Shown here: in pieces, positions 33,179-42,888 of the stretch
Layout: each line of letters starts with the position of its first letter
Numbering within the stretch: position 1 is the stretch's first letter
Source of the DNA: FLUQ01 sp031551515
Lineage (GTDB): Bacteria > Desulfobacterota > Desulfovibrionia > Desulfovibrionales > Desulfovibrionaceae
DNA: 64,000 nucleotides
Direction: 5' to 3'
NCBI GenBank assembly: GCA_031551515.1
Contig: JAVBNL010000059.1
Coordinates: 6,272 to 70,271, forward strand
Notes under the pieces: generated by a model
The model's input: only the letters and a program-made list of their open reading frames with translations
Told to the model about the DNA's origin: nothing
Database searches by the model: none
Position numbers and translations under genes: made by a program

Positions 33179-34009
33179 TTACCCGAAACGGCCGGTAATG
33201 TAGTCTTCCGTTTGTTTATGCTTGGGCCGGGTGAAAATATCGCCGGTGGGACCGGTTTCGATCAACTGCCCCATGTAAAAAAATGCCGTGCTGTCTGAAA
33301 CGCGGGCCGCCTGCTGCATGCTGTGGGTCACGATGACGATGGTCACCTGCTTTTTCAGGGTATGGATCAGGTCTTCAATTTTTTGCGTGGCCAATGGGTC
33401 CAGGGCGGAAGCCGGTTCATCCATCAGCAGCACTTCGGGTTGCACGGCCAGCGCCCTGGCTATGCACAGCCGCTGCTGCTGCCCGCCGGAAAGGCCCAGG
33501 CCGGAGCTGTGCAGGCGGTCTTTGACTTCATCCCACAGGGCGGCGTCGATCAGGCTTTGTTCCACCCGTTCGGCCACATCATTGCGCTTGTCCAGCCCGT
33601 TGATTTTCAGCCCGTAAGCCACGTTTTCGAAAATGCTTTTGGGAAACGGCGTGGGCTTTTGGAACACCATGCCCACCCGGCGGCGAAGGCTTGTCACGTC
33701 AAGGCCGGGGCCGGTCAGGTCTTCGCCGCCAAGCGTGAGCGTGCCTTGCATGCGGGTGCCGGGAATAAGGTCGTTCATGCGGTTAAGGCAGCGCAAAAAT
33801 GTGCTTTTGCCGCAGCCGGAAGGGCCGATCAAAGCCAGAGCTTTGCGCGCCGGGGCCGTCAGGCTGATATCTTTCAACGCCTGAACCTGCCCGTAAAAAA
33901 ACTGGAAATCACGGGCTTCTATGCTGCCGTCGTCGGCGCTTTCCACCGGGCCAGCCGCAAGGGCCGCCAAGGGCGGAACAAAGGGGGCGGTTTGCGATGC
34001 TGTCTGCAC
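33179..34009 (-). CDS. pstB: Phosphate ABC transporter ATPase
   Basis: A 276-residue ABC ATPase. Walker A GPSGCGKST at 62-70, FQKPTPFPKSI (a PstB hallmark), signature LGLSGGQQQRLCIARAL, Walker B VLLMDEPASALDP, and TDYITG-like end EDYITGRFG. A variable N-terminal stretch of about 28 residues is rich in Ala and Pro. The start is GTG 34009 with AGGAG eight bases upstream, ten bases after the phoB stop. It energises the PstCA channel encoded on the opposite strand, an unusual split of the pst operon. Confidence 0.95.
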   Translation of the reverse strand: MQTASQTAPFVPPLAALAAGPVESADDGSIEARDFQFFYGQVQALKDISLTAPARKALALIGPSGCGKSTFLRCLNRMNDLIPGTRMQGTLTLGGEDLTGPGLDVTSLRRRVGMVFQKPTPFPKSIFENVAYGLKINGLDKRNDVAERVEQSLIDAALWDEVKDRLHSSGLGLSGGQQQRLCIARALAVQPEVLLMDEPASALDPLATQKIEDLIHTLKKQVTIVIVTHSMQQAARVSDSTAFFYMGQLIETGPTGDIFTRPKHKQTEDYITGRFG

Positions 34010-34019
34010 AATACGGCTC

Positions 34020-34700
34020 CTATCCTTTAAATCTGTAACCGACGCCGCGCAGGGTCTCTATGGAATTCGCCGCGTCCCCCAGCTTTTGCCGCAGCCGCCG
34101 CATGTGGGTGTCCACCGTGCGGGCGTAGCCGTCAAAAGCGTAGTCCCAGACGCTTTCCAGCAGCCTGTCGCGGGAAAGGGCCAGGCCTTTGTGCCGCAAA
34201 AGCTCGGCCAGCAGTTTAAATTCCGTGGCGGTAAGGCTGACCTCCGCGCCATCCACCGTGACCCGGTGGGCGGCGGTATCAAGCAGCAGGTTTCCCGCGC
34301 GCAAAAACTGCTCGTCCTGGGGCGCGCGGCCGCGTGAAAGCAGCCCTTTGGCGCGCAAAACAAGCTCGCGGCTGGAAAAGGGTTTGACCACATAATCGTC
34401 CGCACCCAGCTCCAACCCCACCACGCGGTCCATTTCTTCGCCTTTGGCGGTCAGCATGATGACGGCCGTTGCGGCAAGCTGCGGGTCGCGCCTGATTTCT
34501 TTCAGCACCGCGATGCCGTCCATGCCGGGCAGCATGATGTCCAGTATGACCAGCGGGTGGCGCTTCTGACGCAGACTGCGCAAGGCGTCTTCGCCGTTGG
34601 CGCGCCGTTCCGGGGTGAAACCGTTGGAGGCGAAAGCGTATTCCAGCAGTTTGGCGATATCCGGGTCGTCTTCGACAATCAGAGCGGCGGTGGTGTTCAT
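34020..34700 (-). CDS. phoB: Phosphate regulon response regulator PhoB
   Basis: A 226-residue OmpR/PhoB response regulator: receiver with acidic pocket EDD at 10-12, phospho-acceptor Asp54 (VILDIMLPGMDG), switch Thr and Lys (MLTAKG, VVKPFSSREL), then a winged helix (TATEFKLLAELLRHKGLALSRDRLL, YARTVDTHMRRLRQKLG). ATG 34700 begins MNTTAALIVEDD. It heads the minus-strand operon and its partner kinase phoR ends the plus-strand operon, so the locus is self-contained. Confidence 0.92.
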   Translation of the reverse strand: MNTTAALIVEDDPDIAKLLEYAFASNGFTPERRANGEDALRSLRQKRHPLVILDIMLPGMDGIAVLKEIRRDPQLAATAVIMLTAKGEEMDRVVGLELGADDYVVKPFSSRELVLRAKGLLSRGRAPQDEQFLRAGNLLLDTAAHRVTVDGAEVSLTATEFKLLAELLRHKGLALSRDRLLESVWDYAFDGYARTVDTHMRRLRQKLGDAANSIETLRGVGYRFKG

Positions 34701-34762
34701 GCGGTATCGGTTCCTTCGTTTACAGAAACATATATCCCCGCGGCAAAAGAGCATGCCGGAGG

Positions 34763-34833
34763 CGTTACCGTATTGTTACAAATACGTTACGGGCAAATGC
34801 GTAATAATTAATGCGGAAAAAATGCGCTGTCAC
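34763..34833. promoter_or_regulatory. Pho-box-like direct repeats between phoB and pstS
   Basis: CGTTAC, TGTTAC and CGTTAC begin at 34763, 34774 and 34785, an exact 11-base period as in PhoB boxes made of 7-base half-sites plus 4. A separate CTGTCAC at 34827 matches six of seven bases of the enteric half-site CTGTCAT and has a weak copy (TAAGCAT) 11 bases on. They lie 63-133 bases upstream of phoB and 102-172 upstream of pstS, fitting PhoB control of both operons. Confidence 0.55.
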
Positions 34834-34934
34834 GGAATAAGCATACCCGCGTCATCATTTTGTAACATTCGGTGAAGAAAAGATAGTTGTCCGGCATTGA
34901 CCGGCAATAGTGCAAATAACCATCGGAGGTCATA

Positions 34935-35747
<813 letters not shown>

Positions 35748-35767
35748 CGTAAAAAGCGTCTTTTGTT

Positions 35768-35801
35768 CCCTGGCCGGGGCATCCGTCAGTCCCGGTCCGG
35801 G
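35768..35801 (+). promoter_or_regulatory. Intercistronic hairpin after pstS
   Basis: CCCTGGCCGGG (35768-35778) pairs with CCCGGTCCGGG (35791-35801) with one wobble and one mismatch, 12-base loop, no T-run. As after tctC, it probably protects the receptor message from 3' decay and raises receptor over permease levels. Confidence 0.45.
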
Positions 35802-35820
35802 AGGGTACAAAGGTGAGTTA

Positions 35821-36795
35821 ATGCAAATGACTGTCTCATCCCCTAATACGGGGTCCAGGGGGCCCGGCCCCCTGACAGGTACAGCAGGCACGGCCTGTGC
35901 GGGGCGGAGCCCTGTTCGCGCCAAAGAAACGGCCATCCGCCTGGGGTTCTTCCTGGCGGCGGCCTCTTCGGTCGTCGCGCTGGGCCTGATCATGCTCTAT
36001 CTTTTTCTGGAAGGCGCGCCGCTTTTCGCGAGCTATTCCGTCACAGATTTCCTGACGGGCATGGCTTGGTACCCCACGGCGGAACCGCCGGAATTCGGCA
36101 TTTTGCCGCTGATCGTGGCCTCGTTCGCGGTAACGGCTCTATCAAGCCTTATGGCAGTGCCGCTGGGTGTGATGACGGCGGCATATCTTGCGGAAATAGC
36201 CGGGCCCCGCATGCGCGCCGTCACCAAGCCCATGCTGGAGATGCTGGCGGCGTTGCCCTCCGTGCTGATGGGCTTTTTCGGCATGGTTGTCATAGCGCCT
36301 TTTTTACAGGATTACTTTGACCTGCCAACGGGCCTTAACCTGTTCACGGCGGCGCTGCTGCTGGCTTTTATGAGCGTGCCCACCATCTGCACCGTGTCGG
36401 AAGACGCCATGCGCGCCGTGCCCCAGGAACTGCGGGCCGCATCCTTGGCGCTGGGCGCAACACGCTGGGAAACCATGACCCGCGTGACCTTGCCCGCCGC
36501 GTTGTCGGGCATCAGCACGGCGGTTATTCTCGGCATGTCGCGTTCCATAGGCGAAACCATGGTCACCTTGATGGTGGCTGGCGGCGCTGCCATGCTGCCC
36601 ACGTCCATTTTCGACCCGGTGCGGCCCATGCCCGCATCAATCGCGGCGGAAATGGCTGAAACCCCCTTCGGCAGCGCGCATTACCACGCGCTTTTCGCCA
36701 TCGGCATCGTGCTTTTTGTGTTCACCATGCTGTTCAACCTGCTGGCCGACCATTACGCCAGGAAATACAGGCTGGACGGAGGCAAGCATTTATGA
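35821..36795 (+). CDS. pstC: Phosphate ABC transporter permease
   Basis: A 324-residue permease with six predicted helices starting at about residue 42. The EAA loop is seen in VPQELRAASLALGATRWETMTRV and GMSRSIGETMVTLMVAG. ATG 35821 follows AAAGGTGAG. Residues about 7-37 (SSPNTGSRGPGPLTGTAGT and on) do not look like protein: they are encoded by a GC-rich palindromic repeat in frame. PstC normally starts shortly before the first helix, so this is a repeat-derived extension on the cytoplasmic side. Overlaps pstA by four bases. Confidence 0.92.
   Translation: MQMTVSSPNTGSRGPGPLTGTAGTACAGRSPVRAKETAIRLGFFLAAASSVVALGLIMLYLFLEGAPLFASYSVTDFLTGMAWYPTAEPPEFGILPLIVASFAVTALSSLMAVPLGVMTAAYLAEIAGPRMRAVTKPMLEMLAALPSVLMGFFGMVVIAPFLQDYFDLPTGLNLFTAALLLAFMSVPTICTVSEDAMRAVPQELRAASLALGATRWETMTRVTLPAALSGISTAVILGMSRSIGETMVTLMVAGGAAMLPTSIFDPVRPMPASIAAEMAETPFGSAHYHALFAIGIVLFVFTMLFNLLADHYARKYRLDGGKHL
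35843..35915. repeat. Palindromic repeat inside the pstC coding sequence
   Basis: CAGGGGGCC-C-GGCCCCCTG (35856-35874) is a perfect 19-base palindrome, followed by a second imperfect one around CAGGCACGGCCTG (35885-35897). The G/C block structure resembles the intergenic elements at 29125 and 55079. It supplies about 24 codons in frame at the 5' end of pstC. Confidence 0.55.
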
Positions 36796-37643
36796 CCCGC
36801 CAAGGTAAGGAACGCTTCTTTTTCGGCCTGCTGCGGCTGGCCGCGCTGATAAACGGGGCCATGTTCGTGTTCGTCTGCGGTTTTCTCATCGTGCAGGGTT
36901 TGCCCGCCATATCGTGGGAATTTTTAACCGCCATGCCGCGCGATTCCATGACCGCGGGCGGCATTTTTCCGGCCATTCTCGGCACGCTTATCCTCTCGCT
37001 GCTGGCCATCGCCATAGCCTTTCCCCTGGGCTGCGCCGCTGCCGTGTATCTGGCGGAATACGCGCCTCCCGGCAGGCTGACCCATGCCATTCGTCTGGGC
37101 ATCAGCAACTTGGCCGGGGTGCCGTCCGTGGTTTTCGGCCTGTTTGGGCTGGCTTTTTTCGTTGTGTACCTGGGTTTTCAGGTGTCCATTCTCTCCGGAT
37201 CTTTGACGTTGGCGGTTCTTTCCTTACCCGTCATTATCGGCACGGCTGAAGAAGCCCTGCGGGCCGTGCCCGATTCATACCGCCACGCTTCATACGGCCT
37301 GGGGGCCACCAAATGGCAGACAATACGCCACGCGGTGCTGCCCGTGGCCGCGCCCGGCATGCTGACCGGGGCCATTTTGGGCCTTTCGCGCGCGGCCGGG
37401 GAGACGGCGGCCATCATGTTCACGGCGGCGGTTTTTTTCAAACCCGTGCTGCCTGCGTCGGTTTTTGACAACGTTATGGCCCTGCCCACCCATATTTACG
37501 TGCTGGCGACGGCGGGAACGGATATCGACAAGACCCGTCCGCTTCAGTACGGTTCGGCTCTGGTGCTTGTTGTTCTGATTTTGCTGATGAACGCGTCCGC
37601 TATTTGGCTGCGTTCCCGCTGGCAAAAGAAGAATAACGGCTGA
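36792..37643 (+). CDS. pstA: Phosphate ABC transporter permease
   Basis: A 283-residue permease with six predicted helices. LRAVPDSYRHASYGLGATKWQTIR with following GLSRAAGETAAIMFTAA is the EAA loop of PstA, and AVYLAEYAP is typical. ATG overlaps the pstC stop (ATGA), showing translational coupling. With PstC it forms the phosphate channel driven by PstB from the opposite operon. Confidence 0.94.
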   Translation: MTRQGKERFFFGLLRLAALINGAMFVFVCGFLIVQGLPAISWEFLTAMPRDSMTAGGIFPAILGTLILSLLAIAIAFPLGCAAAVYLAEYAPPGRLTHAIRLGISNLAGVPSVVFGLFGLAFFVVYLGFQVSILSGSLTLAVLSLPVIIGTAEEALRAVPDSYRHASYGLGATKWQTIRHAVLPVAAPGMLTGAILGLSRAAGETAAIMFTAAVFFKPVLPASVFDNVMALPTHIYVLATAGTDIDKTRPLQYGSALVLVVLILLMNASAIWLRSRWQKKNNG

Positions 37644-37718
37644 GTTTGCCGTGATGCTTCGTCAGGCTTGTTTTTTCAGGGAGTTATGTATGAGGGTATG
37701 CGATCGGCACCTTGACTC

Positions 37719-37809
37719 GGCACATCCTGTGCCTCGCCCTGCGGGCGGGGTCGCTACGCTTCCCCGTCTCGTTTCGCTATCCTGCGAAACGATCCTTGCC
37801 TGACGGCAA
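37719..37809. repeat. Cluster of hairpins with ATCCT loops upstream of phoR
   Basis: GGCAC-ATCCT-GTGCC (37719-37733), CGCCC-TGC-GGGCG (37735-37747), GTTTCGC-TATCCT-GCGAAAC (37771-37790) and TTGCC-TGAC-GGCAA (37796-37809) follow one another. Loop ATCCT recurs with different stems, as in the cluster at 27932. It fills most of the 214-base pstA-phoR gap. Confidence 0.65.
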
Positions 37810-37857
37810 ACTGAGCCGTTATTCCGCGGTATATCTCGAGAGAGCCCAGGAGGCTGC

Positions 37858-39660
37858 ATGTACTATTCCATCAAAAAGCGCCTTTTGCTCGGCGTCATCT
37901 GCATTCTGCTGGCGGCTTTGGTTCCGGCGGGGCTGTACGCCGTATACCTTCTGCGGGCCGAGGTCGCCCGCGACGCGCGTCATATGGCCATGAACAACTT
38001 GCGCGCCGTGGAATGGGCTCTGACCGGGCATCCGAGTTTTGATTCCGCCAAGGCGCTGGACGATTGGGCGGGCGGCTATGAAAAAGCCACCGGCATACGC
38101 GTTTCATACATTGTGGACGGCGTCCTGGTGGCGGATTCTCAGGTGGGGTTTGAACGCCTGTCTCTGGCCGCCGACCACTCCATGCGCCCGGAAATAGCGA
38201 CCGCGCGCAGGAACGGCACAGGCATGGACGCGCGCTACAGCACCACAGTGAACAAGCGGTTTTTATACGCGGCCGCCCACACGGACGGCATACCCGGCAT
38301 GAAGCCCGGCGTGCTGCGCATCGCCATGCCCGACCTTGCCGTTTCCGGCCGTCTGGACAGGGTGGGGCCGGATCTGGCGCTGGCCTTTGCGGGCGCCTTC
38401 ATTTTGGCCTGCCTGCTGCTCGGCTACGCGCTGCTGCGCGGTTTCCGGTATCTGGACGAACTGATTCTGAGCGCCCAGGCCATCGGACAGGGGGAGTACG
38501 CCCGCCGCATGCCCGATATCCGCTGCCGCGAGTTGCGCCCCTTCACCGCCGCCTTGAACGGCATGGCCGCCAACATAGAAAACCATGTGCGTGAACTGGC
38601 GGAAGAAAAGAACCGGCTGGCCACCGTGCTTGATTCCATGAGCGAAGGGGTGCTGGTGCTGAACGGCGACGCCCGCCTGCTGTTGTGCAACCCGGCGGCG
38701 GAACGCATGTTCAGCGGCGCGCGCGAAGGCATGCTGCTGATGGAAGCGGTCATGAACGCCGCGCTGCAAGAGGCGGCGAACGCGGCCTTGCGCGGCGACG
38801 CGAACGCGCCCCGGAAGCTGCGGATGGAACTTGCGGGCGGCCGTTTCTGCTCCGCAAGCGTCATCGCGCTGCCGGAAGGGGGGCTGGCTCGCCTGGTGTT
38901 GGTGTTCACCGACATCAGCGAGCGTGAACGGCTGGATGCCGTGCGCCGCGATTTCGTGGCCAACGTTTCGCATGAAATGCGCACCCCCCTGACCAGCATC
39001 CGGGGCTATGCGGAACTTTTGCGCGACGATGCGAATCTGCCGCTGCCCACCCGCTCGGAATTTCTGGACATAATCATTCGCAATGCGGAGCACATGTCGC
39101 GCATGACCGACGGCCTGTTGGCCCTGGCCCGCACAGAATATGCGGCGGGGCGCCCGGCCGTCGCCAATGCCGGGACGGAACCGGCGGAGGCCGTAACCTC
39201 ACTCCGCGCTGTACTGCAAGAGCTCGCGCCCGTGTTTGCGGAGCAGGGCATAACCGTGCGCGAACATCTGCCGGAGGCCGCGCTGCCGGTGCCGGCGGGG
39301 GCGGACGATGCGCAAACCGTGTTCCGCAACCTGCTGGATAACGCGATGAAATACGGGGGCGGCAGAATCGACGTGGCCGCCTGGGCGGAAGAAAGCACGG
39401 TCTTCGTCTCCGTGCGCGATTACGGGCCGGGCATTCCCGAGGAAAGCCGGGAACGGATTTTTGAGCGCTTTTTCCGGCTGGAACGGGGAACGGAAGGGGC
39501 GGCCAAAGCCACGATGGGCAGCGCGGGCCTGGGGCTTGCCATTTGCCGCCATATCATGCGCAACATGGGGGGAAGCATCAAGGCGGTATCCCCGGCGGAC
39601 GGCGGGGCGGGCATTGTGTTTGTAACCGCTTTTCCGGCTGTCGGCGGTGCAGCGGCCTAA
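37858..39660 (+). CDS. phoR: Phosphate regulon sensor histidine kinase
   Basis: A 600-residue sensor kinase: membrane helix about 10-32, periplasmic domain about 33-170, second helix about 172-195, HAMP about 192-245, PAS about 250-355, HisKA with His372 (VSHEMRTPLTSIRGY), HATPase with RNLLDNAMKYG, DYGPGIPEESRERIFERFF and GLGLAICRHI. Architecture and position after pstSCA identify it as PhoR; the large extracytoplasmic domain is longer than in enteric PhoR, as common in Gram-positives and deltaproteobacteria. AGGAGG lies just before the ATG. A strong terminator follows. Confidence 0.88.
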   Translation: MYYSIKKRLLLGVICILLAALVPAGLYAVYLLRAEVARDARHMAMNNLRAVEWALTGHPSFDSAKALDDWAGGYEKATGIRVSYIVDGVLVADSQVGFERLSLAADHSMRPEIATARRNGTGMDARYSTTVNKRFLYAAAHTDGIPGMKPGVLRIAMPDLAVSGRLDRVGPDLALAFAGAFILACLLLGYALLRGFRYLDELILSAQAIGQGEYARRMPDIRCRELRPFTAALNGMAANIENHVRELAEEKNRLATVLDSMSEGVLVLNGDARLLLCNPAAERMFSGAREGMLLMEAVMNAALQEAANAALRGDANAPRKLRMELAGGRFCSASVIALPEGGLARLVLVFTDISERERLDAVRRDFVANVSHEMRTPLTSIRGYAELLRDDANLPLPTRSEFLDIIIRNAEHMSRMTDGLLALARTEYAAGRPAVANAGTEPAEAVTSLRAVLQELAPVFAEQGITVREHLPEAALPVPAGADDAQTVFRNLLDNAMKYGGGRIDVAAWAEESTVFVSVRDYGPGIPEESRERIFERFFRLERGTEGAAKATMGSAGLGLAICRHIMRNMGGSIKAVSPADGGAGIVFVTAFPAVGGAAA

Positions 39661-39686
39661 AAACAGCTTCCAGACACTTCATTATT

Positions 39687-39727
39687 CAGGGCGCTTTCCG
39701 TGATGCGGAAGAGCGCCCTGTTTTTTT
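39687..39727 (+). terminator. Terminator after phoR
   Basis: CAGGGCGCT (39687-39695) pairs with AGCGCCCTG (39712-39720), extended inside by TTCCG/CGGAA, then seven T residues at 39721-39727. A textbook intrinsic terminator 27 bases after the phoR stop. Confidence 0.95.
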
Positions 39728-39818
39728 ATGCATTCCCGTCTTCAAAAAATGGATTTTTTTGTGGGATTCATGGTATGCTCTCTCAAATATATCGGGAAAA
39801 CGGTCCGCATAAAAAGCG

Positions 39819-39849
39819 CCGCAACATGAACAGCGGCCAACTGTTGCGG
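39819..39849 (+). promoter_or_regulatory. Inverted repeat in the HD-GYP gene leader
   Basis: CCGCAACA (39819-39826) and TGTTGCGG (39842-39849) form a perfect 8-bp stem with a 15-base loop, 46 bases before the ATG at 39896. Could be a leader hairpin or operator. It does not match the c-di-GMP riboswitch consensus. Confidence 0.35.
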
Positions 39850-39895
39850 AAAGATTCCTCCGCCGAGGCGAATGCAGCGGCTTGCGAGGTGAAGT

Positions 39896-42868
39896 ATGGG
39901 TGATGGATACGTGCATGATGGCGGCAAACGCTATTTCAATTTGCGATCTTTTTTTGGTCTGCGGGGTTATTTCGGTCTCATCGCCGTTGCCCTGCTGCTG
40001 AGCGCCGGCGTGCTTCTGGCCGTTCTGGGTTACCGCATGATGGCCCAAAGCCTGGAAGCCGCCGTGGAACGGCGGGTCGACTCCTTCGGCCGCGACATCA
40101 AGCGGGATATCAACGGCATACGCAAGCCGGCCCGGAGTTTTCTGACCGTTGCCACGAGAGGCCCGCTGCCCATGGCCCGCACCCCGGAGGAGCGGACCCG
40201 GTTTTTGCCCCTGGTGCGGGAGATTCTGCGGTCCAACAGCGTCTTCGGCGCCATTGTCATCAGTTATGACAATGGCGACATTTTTGTGGCCAAGCTGTTG
40301 GTGGTCGAGCGGGAGCGCCTCTTTTTCGGCGCACCGCCGGAGGCCTCCCTTGTGGTACTGGATATCCGGGCGTCCGGCCCTCCCCCCGGCAGCAAGTATT
40401 CTTTCTATGATTCGCAATTGAAACTGCTGTCCAGCCGGGAGGATGACAAGGGGCCGGGCCTCCTTGCCGGGGAGCGCGCCTGGTACAAGACCGCCATGCA
40501 AACCGACGGGGTGATTGAAACCAATCCCCAGATCTTCTTAAGCCGCCAGACCGCGAGCATGATCATGGCCCAGAAAAGCTTCGACGGCCGTGCCGTGGTC
40601 GCGTTGAGCATCCGCCTGAACCACCTGTCCACCCTGCTGGCCGGCGAACGCCCGACGCCGGGATCACATCTGGCGTTGCTCCATGCCGATGAACACCTCC
40701 TTGCCATAGGCCGGGGTCTGCTTTTTCAGGAAAACGGCCAGTTGGTCCTGCGCACTCTGGGCGATTTGCCTCCGGTCATCCGCATGGGGGTGGAAAAATA
40801 CCGGCGGGGCCTGCGCACCACAGGTTTGCGCGTGGAAGCCGGGGCCGAAAGCACGGGGCTGCTGGTTCACGTCGATGGCCGGGACTGGCTGCTGTTGCTG
40901 GAGGAACTGGACGACGACCCGGACAGGCCCGGCGATTTCATGGTGTTGGCCATTCCCCGGGACGAGATGTACGTCAGGGTCGGCCTGTTTTTGCGTTACT
41001 CCATGCTGGGCATGGGCGGCTTGTTGCTGTTGATTGTGCCGGTGGTCTGGCTGGTGGCCAGGCACGTGAGCACCCCTTTGCGGCTGATGACCGAACGGAC
41101 GAAAAACCTGGCCGAAATGCGCGATGAAGGAACGCCTGTGCTGTCGCTGGTGCCGGAAATAAACGATCTGGTGCGGAACGTGGAGTTCATGCGGGAGAAC
41201 CAGCGGAAAATTCTTTCCATCATCAGCCTGATCGGCGGCGACAGCGACTTTGAGGCCTTGCCCGGCCGGGTGCTGAAGGCAATCATGACCTTAACCGAGG
41301 CTGACGGCGGGGTTTTGATGATCGCAAACGAAGAGAAAACCGCTCTAGAAAAGGGCTGGTCCTGCTGGGACGGCGGCGCGGTCCAGAACGCCGTCATGCC
41401 TGCCCCTCTTCCACAGGGAACGTATGCGATAGCCCGCGCTGTCACTGAGGGCCGCGGCGTGTCGGACCGTATCCACCGCGACGACATCCGGTCCGGCATG
41501 CGGCTGCTGGCTCCGGGTTTTGCCGGCCATCCCGAGATGCCGTGGTTGGATCTGATCAGCCTGCCTTTGCATGACCGCACGGGCGAACTTCTGGGCGGTA
41601 TGACCCTGTTCAAACGCGGGGAACAGGAAGATACTTCCCCCAATGCCGACCAGATCAGCTTCATGGAAACCCTCGCGGCCGCCGCCGCCGTGGCGCTGGA
41701 AACCCAAGCCCTGATCAAAAGCCAGCACGACCTGCGGGACGCGCTCATCCATATTCTGGCCGGGGCCATCGATACCAAGTCGTCTTACACCGGCGGGCAC
41801 TGCTCTCGGGTTCCGACGATCTTCCAGATGCTCCTGGAAGCGGCCCACGAAACCAAAGGTGGCCCTCTGAGGGATTTTCGCCTGAATGACGCCGCCCGTG
41901 AAGAAGCCCGGCTGGCCGCCTGGCTGCACGACTGCGGCAAGGTCACCACGCCCACATACGTCATGGACAAGGCCACCAAGCTGGAGACCCTCTACGACCG
42001 TATCCACGAAATCCGCACCCGTTTTGAAGTGCTCAAACGCGACGCTGAAATCACCTGTCTCAAAGCCCGGCTGGACGGTGCCGATCCCGGAGAGGAAGAG
42101 CGGAACCTGGCGAAAATTCTGGCGGAACTGGATGAAGAGTTCGCGTTTGTGGCCGCCCACAATTTGGGCAGCGAGCATATGAACGATGCGGACGTGGAAC
42201 GCCTGGCGGCCATCGGCGGGCGCACCTGGCTGCGGACCCTGGACAAACGGCTGGGGGTTTCCCGCGACGAACTGGCGCGCATGAGCGGCGCGGGCGTACC
42301 GGACCAGCCGGCTTTGGAAAAGCTGCTCATGGACGGCCCCGAACATATCATTCCTCGCGGCGAAAAAGACACGCTGTCCGCCGACAATCCCTGGGGCTTT
42401 AGGCTGGATGTACCCCACGCGCTGTACAACCGGGGCGAGTTGTACAATCTCAGCATACGCCGGGGGACGCTGACCGCCGAAGAACGCTACAAAATCAACG
42501 ACCACATCACCCGCACCATCATAATGCTGGAGGAGTTGCCCCTGCCCAAGCATCTGCGCCGGGTCCCGGAAATAGCCGGCGCGCACCACGAAACCATGGA
42601 CGGCCGGGGCTATCCCCGGCGGCTGAACCGCGATGAAATGAGCTGGGAGGCGCGCATGATGGCCATTGCCGACATCTTCGAGGCCCTCACCGCCTGGGAC
42701 CGGCCGTACAAAAACTCCAAGACGCTTCGCGAAGCTCTGGAGATCATGGAGACTTTCGTGAAGAACAACCACATTGACCCGTATCTGTACGAGCTTTTCT
42801 TGGCGGCCGATATTCCCCGGCGATACGCGGCGGAGTATTTGAAGCCGGAACAGAACGATTTGCAATGA
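39896..42868 (+). CDS. Membrane sensor with GAF and HD-GYP domain (c-di-GMP phosphodiesterase-like)
   Basis: A 990-residue protein: helix about 24-47, periplasmic sensor about 50-362, second helix about 366-388, HAMP about 389-440, GAF-like domain about 445-605, then HD-GYP. HD catalytic residues are His635 in YTGGHCSRV and HD at 678-679 (AWLHDCGKVTTP); the GYP loop is HHETMDGRGYPRRL at about 898-910. Between HD and the GYP half lies an insert of about 160 residues (about 700-855) not present in standard HD-GYP domains. HD-GYP enzymes degrade cyclic di-GMP; residues look intact, so activity is likely. ATG 39896 follows GAGGTGAAGT. Confidence 0.85.
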   Translation: MGDGYVHDGGKRYFNLRSFFGLRGYFGLIAVALLLSAGVLLAVLGYRMMAQSLEAAVERRVDSFGRDIKRDINGIRKPARSFLTVATRGPLPMARTPEERTRFLPLVREILRSNSVFGAIVISYDNGDIFVAKLLVVERERLFFGAPPEASLVVLDIRASGPPPGSKYSFYDSQLKLLSSREDDKGPGLLAGERAWYKTAMQTDGVIETNPQIFLSRQTASMIMAQKSFDGRAVVALSIRLNHLSTLLAGERPTPGSHLALLHADEHLLAIGRGLLFQENGQLVLRTLGDLPPVIRMGVEKYRRGLRTTGLRVEAGAESTGLLVHVDGRDWLLLLEELDDDPDRPGDFMVLAIPRDEMYVRVGLFLRYSMLGMGGLLLLIVPVVWLVARHVSTPLRLMTERTKNLAEMRDEGTPVLSLVPEINDLVRNVEFMRENQRKILSIISLIGGDSDFEALPGRVLKAIMTLTEADGGVLMIANEEKTALEKGWSCWDGGAVQNAVMPAPLPQGTYAIARAVTEGRGVSDRIHRDDIRSGMRLLAPGFAGHPEMPWLDLISLPLHDRTGELLGGMTLFKRGEQEDTSPNADQISFMETLAAAAAVALETQALIKSQHDLRDALIHILAGAIDTKSSYTGGHCSRVPTIFQMLLEAAHETKGGPLRDFRLNDAAREEARLAAWLHDCGKVTTPTYVMDKATKLETLYDRIHEIRTRFEVLKRDAEITCLKARLDGADPGEEERNLAKILAELDEEFAFVAAHNLGSEHMNDADVERLAAIGGRTWLRTLDKRLGVSRDELARMSGAGVPDQPALEKLLMDGPEHIIPRGEKDTLSADNPWGFRLDVPHALYNRGELYNLSIRRGTLTAEERYKINDHITRTIIMLEELPLPKHLRRVPEIAGAHHETMDGRGYPRRLNRDEMSWEARMMAIADIFEALTAWDRPYKNSKTLREALEIMETFVKNNHIDPYLYELFLAADIPRRYAAEYLKPEQNDLQ

Positions 42869-42888
42869 GGCTGTAAACCATTTTCGCT

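Noticed and set aside
39819..39895. Cyclic di-GMP riboswitch ahead of the HD-GYP gene
   Set aside because: The conserved core bases and tetraloop-receptor pair of the known classes are not visible; only a plain inverted repeat is present.
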